Of a stretch of DNA of 7,154 nucleotides, positions 1-7,017 are shown piece by piece; positions within the stretch are counted from its first letter, which is position 1, and each line of letters opens with the position of its first letter. Below the pieces are notes generated by a model. The model searched no databases. It worked only from the letters and a program-made list of their open reading frames with translations, and was not told the origin of the DNA. Source of the DNA: Tannerella sp. (GTDB lineage Bacteria; Bacteroidota; Bacteroidia; Bacteroidales; Tannerellaceae); assembly GCA_031290635.1 (NCBI GenBank), contig JAITNE010000192.1:1-7154 (forward strand), read 5' to 3'. The position numbers and the translations under genes are program-made.

Positions 1-178
1 CCGGCGTTAAGTGCCTTTCGTCAATAATACTTTTATATTCAACAAATATCGGATCGCTAACGGATGCAAAGCCGAATAAGGGCTGTTCGTATCCGCTTTT
101 GCCGTCGGTAAAATCAAATTGACCATCATTGCTATTATTAACATAATCACTAATGATTGATATAATTTTATTTTTCAT
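1..178 (-). CDS. Partial CDS (N-terminus): probable epoxyqueuosine-reductase-like 4Fe-4S protein
   Basis: An open frame begins at ATG (complement of 176-178) and runs 59 codons off the left edge without a stop. The fragment starts MKNKIISIISDYVNN and contains QPLFGFASVSDPIFVEYK, then HLTP. The pattern 'PLxGFAxxxDPxFxxxK...HLxP' resembles the N-terminus of COG1600-type, epoxyqueuosine-reductase-like double 4Fe-4S cluster proteins. This is recognition from memory of a short region; the cysteine clusters that would prove it lie outside the window. There is no signal peptide, so a cytoplasmic protein is expected. The start is supported by an AGGAGGG Shine-Dalgarno 6 bases upstream. The fragment is about 35% GC, clearly lower than the GH2 gene upstream on the same strand. 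The 101-base gap and the stem-loop in it suggest it is not tightly coupled to that gene. The reading frame is secure; the family is moderately supported. Confidence 0.6.
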   Translation of the reverse strand, partial: MKNKIISIISDYVNNSNDGQFDFTDGKSGYEQPLFGFASVSDPIFVEYKSIIDERHLTP

Positions 179-184
179 AATAAA

Positions 185-191
185 CCCTCCT
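185..191 (-). promoter_or_regulatory. Strong Shine-Dalgarno (AGGAGGG) for the left-edge gene
   Basis: Read on the minus strand, AGGAGGG is followed by the 6-base spacer TTTATT and then ATG at 178. This is close to the ideal anti-16S pairing and spacing. It fixes the start of the partial gene and stands out because none of the other genes here has a comparable site. Confidence 0.75.
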
Positions 192-227
192 GTAATTGCT
201 GAAAATGATATTCGGATATGGATTGCG

Positions 228-271
228 TCGTACCTCCGGGGGACGTGTGGCGGCGTCCTCAAGAGGTACGA
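228..271. repeat. Imperfect inverted repeat / strong stem-loop downstream of the GH2 gene
   Basis: Arms 228-236 and 263-271 are perfect complements (9 bp, core CGTACCTC/GAGGTACG). After a 2x2 mismatch at 237-238/261-262, a second stem pairs 239-245 with 254-260 (including GGACG/CGTCC and one G-U pair), leaving the 8-base loop 246-253. It lies 8 bases past the GH2 stop on the minus strand. No U-tract follows on either strand, so it is not a textbook intrinsic terminator. It could be a 3'-end stabiliser, a Rho-assisted terminator or a dispersed palindromic element. Confidence 0.55.
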
Positions 272-279
272 GGCAATAT

Positions 280-2760
280 TTACTTCAGATTGATTTTAGC
301 TTCGACGGAACGCAGCCATGGAGAGGTGAAGATGACGCGGATTTCGCCGTCCGGTTCGCCGCTTGGTTTGACATACGCAAGCAACCGTCCGAAGAACGCG
401 CGCTGGCGGTTGTCGGTATAGTCGGTCATATCGCTGTTATTGCTTGCTTCAAGCCCAAGCAGTCGAGCTGCTCCGACGACACGGCAAGTGATTTCGTTGT
501 CGGCAATCATCACCGGCACATCGTTCTCGTCAACCACCTGCAAGACAACCTGCGCAACTCCGTTACGGTCGATTTCATTATCCGAAGATATGATTTTCAA
601 GGCGTAAGGCTGCTTGGACGACTGTATCGCATACCGCGCAAGCTCCTTATCATCGGCGTCATATCCAACGACTTCGAGTTTGCCTTCTTCGTAAGGAATA
701 TCCCAAAAGATAATACCCGTCTTCGCGTCGTAAAACTTCTTTTCACCGACAGACTTGCCGTTAAGGAAAAGTTGCGCCGCAGCGGTATTGGTGTAGCAAA
801 CGACGCGTACAGACTGCTCCGGTTCGTAGTTCCAAATCGGCCATGCATCCATCGAAGGCGGACGCTGACCGAATGCAGGATATGTACCGATGTAAACCAT
901 CGGTTTGTCGTACCAGAGCGACTTGCGGAAATAGCCTCGAGGTTTGATGAAACCGCCAAAGTCGAGCAGACCGGAATAAAATCCTCTCGAAGGCCATCGA
1001 CCGGATTCACCCAGATAGTCGATGCCCGTCCACAGAAATTGTCCGAAGATGAAATCCCGCTCTACGACGGCTTTCCACGCATCAATACCGTGTCCGTTTT
1101 CGCTGCCGTAAATCACACGCGAAGGATAGGTTTTATGGTCGGCGTCATAGAGGCTTTCGGTGTAGTTATAGCCTGCAATATCAAGCGCTCCGGGGTATTC
1201 GGTCTCGTTAGACATCGCGACGCCGGCCAGTCCCGCCGTAACGGGACGCGAAAGGTCATAGGTTTTGACCGTCTTGACAAGGCGTTTGGCTATGTCTCCA
1301 AGCCGTTTCGCATCGGGCGCATCCTTTTTGTAGCCGCCGAAGATTGGCTGAGTGAAACCTCCGCCTGCGTTCTTGCCGTCGAGCACAGGATGCGAATAGG
1401 GATCGTTCGGATAATCAACCTCGTTACCGATACTCCATGCAAAAATCGCCGGATGATTGCGGTCGCGTCTCACTATGTCAGCCAAATCGCGCTCTCCCCA
1501 CTCCTCGAAGAAGTCGAACGTGCCCTGAAAACCGGGCGTACCGACGTTCCAGCCTTCGAGCCACTTGCGCTTAGGAAACTCCCATTCGTCGAAAGCCTCG
1601 TCCATAACCAGCATCCCCACCTCGTCGCAAATATCGTACAAGTCGGGCGATTGCGGGTTATGGCTTGTGCGTATGGCGTTGCAACCAATGCTTTTGAGGG
1701 TCAGCATACGCCGTTTCCACACTTCGCGGGGGACGGCCGAGCCAAGCGCTCCTGCGTCGTGATGCAGACAGACGCCTTTCATCTTCATCGTCTTGCCGTT
1801 AAGCGCAAAACCTTTGTCGGCATGAAAGGTGAAGGTGCGAAAACCTGTCGCAGTAAATGTTTTATCTACTTCCTTGCCATCCTTCAGAATAGACGTTTTC
1901 AAAGTGTAGAGGGCAGGATTATCCAAATCCCACAACACAGGATTATTGACTGCCAACGACGCTTTTAGTGTACTTCTGCCTTTCTGCTTTAGATTGATTT
2001 TGCCTGTAGTCTTAGCTACAGATTTTGGTTTGGAAGATACGGAGGAGGAGGCATTGACAGAGGTTACGGCTGTTGCTCCGCTTACGGCGTCAATTCCGTC
2101 TTCTAAAGCAAACAACTCGTTAACTACCGTCAGAGTACAATCTTCATCGGTATTGTTCTCTATCTCGACTTCAACCGTCAGCTTGCCTTTATTGTTTTTG
2201 ACTTCAGGAAAGGCATAAACGCCCCATTGAGCGATATGAACAGGGTTTGCATAAACAAGCCATACATTTCGATAGATACCCGAACCGGTGTACCAGCGCG
2301 AATCGGCCGATTGACTGTGGTCAACAACAACATCTATCACGTTTTCCTTACCATATTCAATCTGCGGCGTAGCGTCATACATAAATGAAATATAACCGTT
2401 AGGCCGCTTCCCGAGCGACTTGCCGTTTACCGAAACTTCACTTCGATTATAGACGCCCTCGAAATAGATGTAAACCTGCTCGCCCCGCTTCGATTCGGGG
2501 ATATTGACAGACTTGTGATAGTGCCCGATACCTCCGGGCAGGAAACCCGTACAGCTTGCAAGCGCAGGACTTAGTTGACCTCGCACACTCCAGTCGTGAG
2601 GCAGGTCAAGCTTTTGCCATCGGCTATAGTTCTCCGCATCGGCGAGTTGTCCCGACTTAAACAACCATTCATCATTAATCTTTTCGGCTTTTCCAAACGA
2701 AACCTGCGCGTAAAGATTAAACGACAACAAACTTATTATCAGCAAATGGATAAGTCTCAC
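280..2760 (-). CDS. Secreted glycoside hydrolase family 2 enzyme (beta-galactosidase/beta-glucuronidase-like)
   Basis: 826 aa. A short signal peptide (MRLIHLLIISLLSFNLYA, likely cut before Q19) directs it to the periplasm. Domains in order: jelly-roll sugar-binding domain (about 28-175), Ig-like GH2 domain (about 177-312), TIM-barrel catalytic domain (about 313-615), DUF4982-like Ig domain (about 636-705) and a C-terminal GH2 domain-5-like Ig fold (about 718-824). GH2 signatures are clear: GVCLHHDAGALGSA (329-342), IRTSHNP (363-369), DRNHPAIFAWSIGNE with acid/base E447, and IYGSENGHG with predicted nucleophile E554, then GQFLWTGIDYLGE. It should hydrolyse beta-glycosides by a retaining mechanism; the exact sugar cannot be read from sequence. 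The start is GTG: no in-frame ATG exists between the upstream stop and the signal peptide. It begins 7 bases after the DUF1080-TIM stop, so it is cotranscribed with that gene. A Ser/Thr/Ala-rich insertion occupies residues 225-255. It is full-length for a five-domain GH2. Confidence 0.95.
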   Translation of the reverse strand: MRLIHLLIISLLSFNLYAQVSFGKAEKINDEWLFKSGQLADAENYSRWQKLDLPHDWSVRGQLSPALASCTGFLPGGIGHYHKSVNIPESKRGEQVYIYFEGVYNRSEVSVNGKSLGKRPNGYISFMYDATPQIEYGKENVIDVVVDHSQSADSRWYTGSGIYRNVWLVYANPVHIAQWGVYAFPEVKNNKGKLTVEVEIENNTDEDCTLTVVNELFALEDGIDAVSGATAVTSVNASSSVSSKPKSVAKTTGKINLKQKGRSTLKASLAVNNPVLWDLDNPALYTLKTSILKDGKEVDKTFTATGFRTFTFHADKGFALNGKTMKMKGVCLHHDAGALGSAVPREVWKRRMLTLKSIGCNAIRTSHNPQSPDLYDICDEVGMLVMDEAFDEWEFPKRKWLEGWNVGTPGFQGTFDFFEEWGERDLADIVRRDRNHPAIFAWSIGNEVDYPNDPYSHPVLDGKNAGGGFTQPIFGGYKKDAPDAKRLGDIAKRLVKTVKTYDLSRPVTAGLAGVAMSNETEYPGALDIAGYNYTESLYDADHKTYPSRVIYGSENGHGIDAWKAVVERDFIFGQFLWTGIDYLGESGRWPSRGFYSGLLDFGGFIKPRGYFRKSLWYDKPMVYIGTYPAFGQRPPSMDAWPIWNYEPEQSVRVVCYTNTAAAQLFLNGKSVGEKKFYDAKTGIIFWDIPYEEGKLEVVGYDADDKELARYAIQSSKQPYALKIISSDNEIDRNGVAQVVLQVVDENDVPVMIADNEITCRVVGAARLLGLEASNNSDMTDYTDNRQRAFFGRLLAYVKPSGEPDGEIRVIFTSPWLRSVEAKINLK

Positions 2761-2767
2761 ATCTACA

Positions 2768-4882
2768 TTATTTAGTCATTTCAATAACCGCGCGGAAATA
2801 GCCTATCGATTCGCCGATACCGGTGAAGGGGTCGCTCATATTGCGCTCATGTTCGAGGCTGCACGAGCCGGTGTAGCCGACCTCGCGCAATGCGCTTACA
2901 AACGCGGGAAAGTCGATTACTCCGCGACCTATTTCAAACGAACGTCCGGCTTTGGTTGTTCCCGTAACGTCCTTGATATGAATATCGAACACGCGACTGT
3001 GATATTTTTTCAGGTCGGCAACAGGATCTTTGCCGTTGCGCGTATCATGCCCGATGTCGAGGCACATTCCCATGCGCGGATCAAGCTCCTTGACATTCTT
3101 CCAGACGTCGTCTGCGTCGGGATATTTGTCGGGCATATCAGGACCATGCAGGTGTATGGCATATTTCATGTCGTACTCCTTTACTTTTTTGTCCACGTAA
3201 GGCAAAAGATTATGCAACGGAACGCCTACTATCAGATTGACGCCAACCTTGCGTGCATACTCGAAAGCGCGATCAACTTCCTCCTCCGTATTCATATATA
3301 TAGGTCCCACGGCATAGCCCGTAACTCCTTTGGCTGCAAGCTTGGCATGGAAAGCCGAGATTTGTTCTTCAGTGCTGTTGAGAGGAAGATGAAAATCTTT
3401 TATGCAAAGATATTTCACATCAAGCTTCTGCATTACGTCCAAAGCCTTATCGAGGTCTTTACCGAAACTCGAAAAAGTAAATCCCGCAATGCCGAGTTTG
3501 AAAGCCTCGCCTGTTTCGGGCGGCAACTGATCACCTGTAATCTCCTTGATTTTGATATTCTTGAAAAATACCTCGTCGCCATGGTCTTGAAGCAGGATAT
3601 GACCTTGCGCATGATTACCGAAAGCCGGCCAGTCCTTGTATTTGCTGTATGCCACAAGCGCGTTAAACTCGGAAGTATTGCGCACGTAATCAACGGTTTT
3701 TACTCCATTCAGAAAATGCTGCACCCTGTTGCCGTTCACTATAACGGTTGCCGTATTGAAGCCGTTTTCATCGAAGCTGTAGCCTGCGCCGGTGCGGTCG
3801 GGAGGTATCAGGTCGTAGAGTGAAGCCAGCGTACGATTGCCCTTAACGCCTGCTTTTGCGTCAGGATGGTTGTTGTCGTCGAGTATCTGAAACTCGCAGC
3901 CGATAGCAGAGCCTTCGCCCTTGTTCAGCCCCGGATCAACGAAATACTTGATACCGCTGTTAGCGCCTTTAGTTATCTTGAAGTCCACACTGAGCACAAA
4001 GTTTTTGTACTCGTTGACGGTAACGATATCGCCGCCGTTGGCCGATTCTGCGCCGCCCGAAGGTTTGACGCTGAGAACGCCCTCATTGATAGCCCAACCT
4101 TTGGAGGGGAACTCGGTCAGTTTGGCTCCACGCCATCCGGCAGTCGTCTTACCGTCCCAAAGTAGCTTCCATCCATCCTTCTCCTCTACGGGTGAAATAG
4201 TATTTTCAACCGTATTGATTTCGGGGATGGTAGTAGCACGGCGATAGTTTTCAATATCTTTGGTACAGATGCGGATGTTTTTCCATGCAACCGTCAATCC
4301 CTGCTTGGCTGTCTCGGCGTTGACCGCATGCACTTGCAGACCGATAAAGCCCGTCAGCGTCATATCGTCCCAAAGGTTAGTGCACGAATAACCATTAATC
4401 CACGTGCGTATGGAGTTGCCGACAGCTTCAATGCGGGCTGTATTCCAATCGCCATGACGCAGAGCGCTTTTAGCGTTGATATTGGCTGAAAGGCTGTAGA
4501 GCCAACCGCGACGCGCCTCGTCATAGACGCCACCTGACCAGCGACGGTCGGACGGGTCTATCTCGAACTGATAACCATGCACTCGACCGTCTTGGTAGGC
4601 CTTTTTACTCTCACTGCGGAACTGCACGCCGGAGTTAAGCCCGTCATCAACCTTAAACTCAAATTCGAGAATAAAGTCGCCATATTCCTTTTCGGTACAA
4701 AGGAATGTATGCGTCCCTGTGGCGATACCAACGATAGCGCCGTCCTTAACTGCGAATGGAGCTTTGCCATTCAACTTCTTCCAGCCTTTCAGGTCTTTAC
4801 CGTTGAAAAGCTGCGTCCACTCTTGCGCCTGCAAAGCGCATGAAAGCAGTAACATAACTGCAATAATCAAATTTTTCTTCAT
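2768..4882 (-). CDS. Secreted tandem DUF1080 (3-keto-disaccharide hydrolase/lyase-type) protein fused to a xylose-isomerase-like TIM barrel
   Basis: 704 aa from the ATG at 4882, chosen because it opens a good signal peptide ([19 protein letters not shown], cut before QEW) just downstream of a -7 box. The frame is open upstream to 5095, but that extension crosses the promoter and the divergent gene. DUF1080 copy 1 spans about 21-206 ([39 protein letters not shown]). Copy 2 spans about 236-447 ([41 protein letters not shown]). A TIM barrel spans about 462-702, with likely metal or catalytic residues in AIHLHGPD (H577, H579), CLDIGHD (D609, H612), FDIHIKD (D633, H635) and SLEHE (E677). DUF1080 proteins act on 3-keto-glycosides; TIM partners are isomerase-, epimerase- or hydratase-like. 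One periplasmic protein combining both is inferred to cleave an oxidised glycoside and process the product. It is the first gene of an operon with GH2. Domain calls are firm; the reaction is not. Confidence 0.9.
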   Translation of the reverse strand: MKKNLIIAVMLLLSCALQAQEWTQLFNGKDLKGWKKLNGKAPFAVKDGAIVGIATGTHTFLCTEKEYGDFILEFEFKVDDGLNSGVQFRSESKKAYQDGRVHGYQFEIDPSDRRWSGGVYDEARRGWLYSLSANINAKSALRHGDWNTARIEAVGNSIRTWINGYSCTNLWDDMTLTGFIGLQVHAVNAETAKQGLTVAWKNIRICTKDIENYRRATTIPEINTVENTISPVEEKDGWKLLWDGKTTAGWRGAKLTEFPSKGWAINEGVLSVKPSGGAESANGGDIVTVNEYKNFVLSVDFKITKGANSGIKYFVDPGLNKGEGSAIGCEFQILDDNNHPDAKAGVKGNRTLASLYDLIPPDRTGAGYSFDENGFNTATVIVNGNRVQHFLNGVKTVDYVRNTSEFNALVAYSKYKDWPAFGNHAQGHILLQDHGDEVFFKNIKIKEITGDQLPPETGEAFKLGIAGFTFSSFGKDLDKALDVMQKLDVKYLCIKDFHLPLNSTEEQISAFHAKLAAKGVTGYAVGPIYMNTEEEVDRAFEYARKVGVNLIVGVPLHNLLPYVDKKVKEYDMKYAIHLHGPDMPDKYPDADDVWKNVKELDPRMGMCLDIGHDTRNGKDPVADLKKYHSRVFDIHIKDVTGTTKAGRSFEIGRGVIDFPAFVSALREVGYTGSCSLEHERNMSDPFTGIGESIGYFRAVIEMTK

Positions 4883-4920
4883 GACTTTATAAAAACTAAT
4901 TAATAAGATAATATAGAGGG

Positions 4921-4928
4921 CAAAGGTA
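4921..4928 (-). promoter_or_regulatory. Bacteroidetes -7 box (TACCTTTG) for the DUF1080-TIM/GH2 operon
   Basis: On the minus strand TACCTTTG matches the Bacteroidetes housekeeping-sigma -7 consensus TAnnTTTG. It lies 38 bases upstream of the ATG at 4882, implying a leader of roughly 30 nt. An A8 tract (minus strand, 4939-4932) lies 3 bases upstream. No TTTG is seen at the usual -33 spacing; the TTTG at 4944-4941 is only 12 bases away. Confidence 0.65.
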
Positions 4929-4969
4929 ATATTTTTTTTCCAAATCGAGCAGGATATAAAAAAAAGCCG

Positions 4970-4977
4970 TATATTTG
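4970..4977 (+). promoter_or_regulatory. Bacteroidetes -7 box (TATATTTG) for the Tat-exported TIM-barrel gene
   Basis: TATATTTG matches TAnnTTTG exactly and is followed by CGG, as is the rpsP box further right. It sits 22 bases before the ATG at 5000, so the leader would be short, about 15 nt. An A8 tract at 4958-4965 lies 4 bases upstream. No -33 TTTG is visible. Confidence 0.65.
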
Positions 4978-4999
4978 CGGTATAAAAATCATAAATATT

Positions 5000-5938
5000 A
5001 TGAACAGAAGAAATTTTATCAGTAAAAGTATGGTTGCACTTACGGCTTGTGGATACAGCGGATTGATTCCCGCCATAGCTGCTAAATCGACGCAACCGGG
5101 AGTAGCAACAGCCGAAGCGTTAGCGAAGGATTCGAAAAAGAACAATCGCATCGGCATTCAGCTGTACAGCGTACGAGAAGAACTTCCGAAAGATTTCAAG
5201 GGAACATTGAAAAAACTTGCGGATGTAGGTTCCAAGATGGGTTATAAATTTGCCGAAGCCTACGGTTACGACGGCAAATTTATAGGTAAAACCCTGAAAG
5301 AAACGAGCGAAGCTTTGAGTGAAGTTGGCATGAAACTGTCAGGCACTCATTGCGGAAGCGGACTATTGCCTGCCGACGTCAAGGCGAGCGAGTGGGATTA
5401 CTGGCGTAAAGGCGCCGACGAGATGAAAGAAGCAGGCGGTCGGCATTTAGTGCAGTCGTGGCTACCGGCAAAAAACCTCGACGAACTGAAGCAACTTACC
5501 GAGCAGTTCAACAAAATCGGAACAATCTGCAAGCAAGGCGGCGTGAAGTTCGGTTACCACAATCATCATGCGGAAATGAAGGAGATGGATGGCCATGTAA
5601 TCCTCGATTTTCTTGTGAAAAACACTGACCCTGAGCTGGTTTTCTTCCAAATGGACTTGGGTCATACGCTAAACGGCGGCGGCGATATCCTTGGATATAT
5701 GAGCAAGTATCCTCACCGTTTCCTCAGCTGGCACGCCTCCGATTTCAAACGCGAACAGGGCTATTGCGAGGTCGGACAAGGCGATGTACCCTACGAAAAG
5801 CTATTGGAAATAGCTGAATCTTACGGACTTGAAGACCTCACCGTCGAGCAGGAAACAGGGGGCGATATTTTCGCTTCATGCAGGAATGATTTCAACTATT
5901 TGATCAAATTTGATTGGACTTGGAAAAAAAAATCGTGA
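5000..5938 (+). CDS. Tat-exported sugar-phosphate isomerase/epimerase-like TIM-barrel protein
   Basis: 312 aa. The N-terminus [14 protein letters not shown] carries a twin-arginine motif (R3 R4 N F I) and a hydrophobic stretch ending near AIAA (residues 25-28). LTAC (14-17) also fits a lipobox, so a Tat lipoprotein is possible. The rest is one xylose-isomerase-like (AP-endonuclease-2 superfamily) TIM barrel. It shows GIQLYSVRE (52-60), FAEAYGY (84-90, with E86), FGYHNHHAE (184-192), [15 protein letters not shown] (215-229, with D219 and H222), WHASDFK (244-250) and EQE (284-286), which together supply a plausible divalent-metal site. Members of this family catalyse isomerisation, epimerisation, dehydration or hydration of sugars; the substrate is unknown. 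It is transcribed divergently from the DUF1080-TIM/GH2 operon across a shared 117-base region, which supports a role in the same carbohydrate route. Its barrel is only distantly similar to the one fused to DUF1080. An A9 run (5924-5932) near the 3' end encodes KKK. Confidence 0.88.
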   Translation: MNRRNFISKSMVALTACGYSGLIPAIAAKSTQPGVATAEALAKDSKKNNRIGIQLYSVREELPKDFKGTLKKLADVGSKMGYKFAEAYGYDGKFIGKTLKETSEALSEVGMKLSGTHCGSGLLPADVKASEWDYWRKGADEMKEAGGRHLVQSWLPAKNLDELKQLTEQFNKIGTICKQGGVKFGYHNHHAEMKEMDGHVILDFLVKNTDPELVFFQMDLGHTLNGGGDILGYMSKYPHRFLSWHASDFKREQGYCEVGQGDVPYEKLLEIAESYGLEDLTVEQETGGDIFASCRNDFNYLIKFDWTWKKKS

Positions 5939-5967
5939 TGGATGATGCGTAATTAAAAAATTATGCT

Positions 5968-5975
5968 TACCTTTG
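5968..5975 (+). promoter_or_regulatory. Bacteroidetes -7 box (TACCTTTG) for rpsP
   Basis: TACCTTTG matches TAnnTTTG and is followed by CGG, sharing TTTGCGG with the box at 4970. It lies in the 83-base gap between the TIM-barrel stop and the rpsP start, 46 bases before the ATG. A run of A residues (5955-5960) precedes it. No -33 TTTG is seen, and there is no clear terminator for the preceding gene. Confidence 0.65.
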
Positions 5976-6021
5976 CGGCCTCAAAATTGTTAAAAACAAA
6001 GTTTTATTTAATTATTCAAAC

Positions 6022-6945
6022 ATGGCAACAAGAATTAGATTGCAAAGATTCGGTCGTAAGAGCTACGCCTTTTATCAGATCGTAATTGCTGACAGCAGGG
6101 CTCCACGTGATGGAAAGTTTATTGAAAGGATAGGTTCATATAATCCGAACACTAATCCTGCTACAATAGATTTGAAGTTCGATAGGGCTTTGTATTGGCT
6201 ACAGACGGGCGCACTGCCCACCGACACTGCGCGGATGATACTTTCGCGCGAAGGAGTATGCTTCAAAAAGCACTTGCTCGAAGGCGTTAAGAAAGGCGCA
6301 TTCGACGAAGCTACTGCCGAACAACGCTTCGAGGAGTGGGTTATCAACAAGAAAACGTCCCTACAGCAAGTGAAGGACAACGTTAGAGAGCAGAAAAGGT
6401 CATCAACCAAAACGCTTCTCGACGCTGAAAAAGAAGTCAACAAGGCTAAGGCTGCCGAGTTAGCTAAGAAAAAAGCTGACATCGCCGCCGAAGCAAGAGC
6501 TAAGGTCGAAGCAGTAGCAGCCGAAAGAGCTGAAAGAATTGCAGCCGAAAAAGCCGCTACCGAACCCAAAACTCTGACTATCGAACCTGAAGCTCCGACT
6601 ATCGAAGCGACTGCTCCTGAGGAAACGACAATCAGCGCTCCACAAGCAGAAGAAGTTCAACCTGAAGTAGTTACGGAAGCTACGGTAGAAGAAACTCCTA
6701 CAGCTCCTGTAGAAGAAGAAACTCCTGTGGCTACGGCAGAGGAAACTCCTGCGGCTCCGACTGAAGAAGAAGTTCCTGTAGCTCCGACTGAAGAAGAAGC
6801 TCCTGCTACTCCGGTTGAAGAAGAAACTCCTGTAGCTCCTGTAGAAGAAACTCCTACGGCTCCGGCTGAAGAGGAAACTCTAACTACTCCGGCTGCTGAG
6901 GAAATTCCCGCTACTCCGACAGAAGAAATTCCCGTAGCAGAGTAA
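6022..6945 (+). CDS. rpsP: 30S ribosomal protein S16 with a long repetitive C-terminal extension
   Basis: 307 aa. Residues 1 to about 85 are a canonical S16: [13 protein letters not shown], then [25 protein letters not shown] (16-42, abutting motifs) and [11 protein letters not shown] (64-74). S16 binds 16S rRNA and is needed for assembly of the 30S 5' domain. Most bacterial S16 proteins are about 80-90 aa. Bacteroidetes versions are commonly longer, and this one has roughly 220 extra residues. Residues 86-180 are charged and probably helical, with [25 protein letters not shown] Ala/Lys/Glu stretches. From about 181 the protein becomes acidic and low-complexity, ending in about ten copies of an 8-9 residue unit of the form xEE(E)xPxxP. 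No Shine-Dalgarno is present; the leader is AT-rich (TTTAATTATTCAAAC before ATG), as is usual in this phylum. A -7 box lies upstream and an intrinsic terminator follows, so it appears monocistronic. Identity is certain; the role of the tail is unknown. Confidence 0.97.
   Translation: MATRIRLQRFGRKSYAFYQIVIADSRAPRDGKFIERIGSYNPNTNPATIDLKFDRALYWLQTGALPTDTARMILSREGVCFKKHLLEGVKKGAFDEATAEQRFEEWVINKKTSLQQVKDNVREQKRSSTKTLLDAEKEVNKAKAAELAKKKADIAAEARAKVEAVAAERAERIAAEKAATEPKTLTIEPEAPTIEATAPEETTISAPQAEEVQPEVVTEATVEETPTAPVEEETPVATAEETPAAPTEEEVPVAPTEEEAPATPVEEETPVAPVEETPTAPAEEETLTTPAAEEIPATPTEEIPVAE
6685..6942 (+). repeat. Degenerate 24-27 bp tandem repeats encoding xEE(E)xPxxP units in the S16 tail
   Basis: About ten consecutive units encode [78 protein letters not shown] and TEEIPVAE (residues 222-307). 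The DNA units are in phase with the frame and are either 24 or 27 bp long, depending on one extra Glu codon or equivalent. Copies at 6685-6708 and 6841-6864 differ at only 2 of 24 bases, which points to fairly recent duplication. Confidence 0.9.
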
Positions 6946-6981
6946 ACTTCCGAAGTATGATGATTGTACTTCCAAGTTGTA

Positions 6982-7017
6982 AAGAGACGGGGCGCTTCCC
7001 CCGTCTCTTCTTCTTTG
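6982..7017 (+). terminator. Rho-independent terminator after rpsP
   Basis: Arms AAGAGACGGGG (6982-6992) and CCCCGTCTCTT (6999-7009) form a perfect 11-bp stem with the 6-base loop CGCTTC. The T-rich tail CTTCTTTG follows immediately. It begins 37 bases after the S16 stop and separates rpsP from the next gene. Confidence 0.88.

Noticed and set aside
196..1968. 590-codon open frame on the plus strand antisense to the GH2 gene
   Set aside because: It lies wholly opposite a gene with complete GH2 signatures, shows no recognisable domain and is Arg/Val/Ile-rich in the way antisense frames of such genes are. It is a shadow.
2849..3823. 324-codon plus-strand open frame antisense to the DUF1080-TIM gene
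   Set aside because: It lies opposite clear TIM-barrel and DUF1080 coding sequence and has no recognisable family or start signal.
4883..5095. 71-residue N-terminal extension of the DUF1080-TIM frame
   Set aside because: It crosses the divergent promoter region and the 5' end of the TIM-barrel gene and would hide the signal peptide. The ATG at 4882 is a far better start.
5924..5932. A9 run near the 3' end of the Tat TIM-barrel gene as a programmed frameshift site
   Set aside because: Slippage would change or add only a few terminal residues, and no stimulatory structure is seen; it simply encodes Lys codons.
6685..6942. Tandem repeats considered as a CRISPR array
   Set aside because: The units are contiguous, in phase with the S16 reading frame, lack unique spacers and encode a regular peptide.
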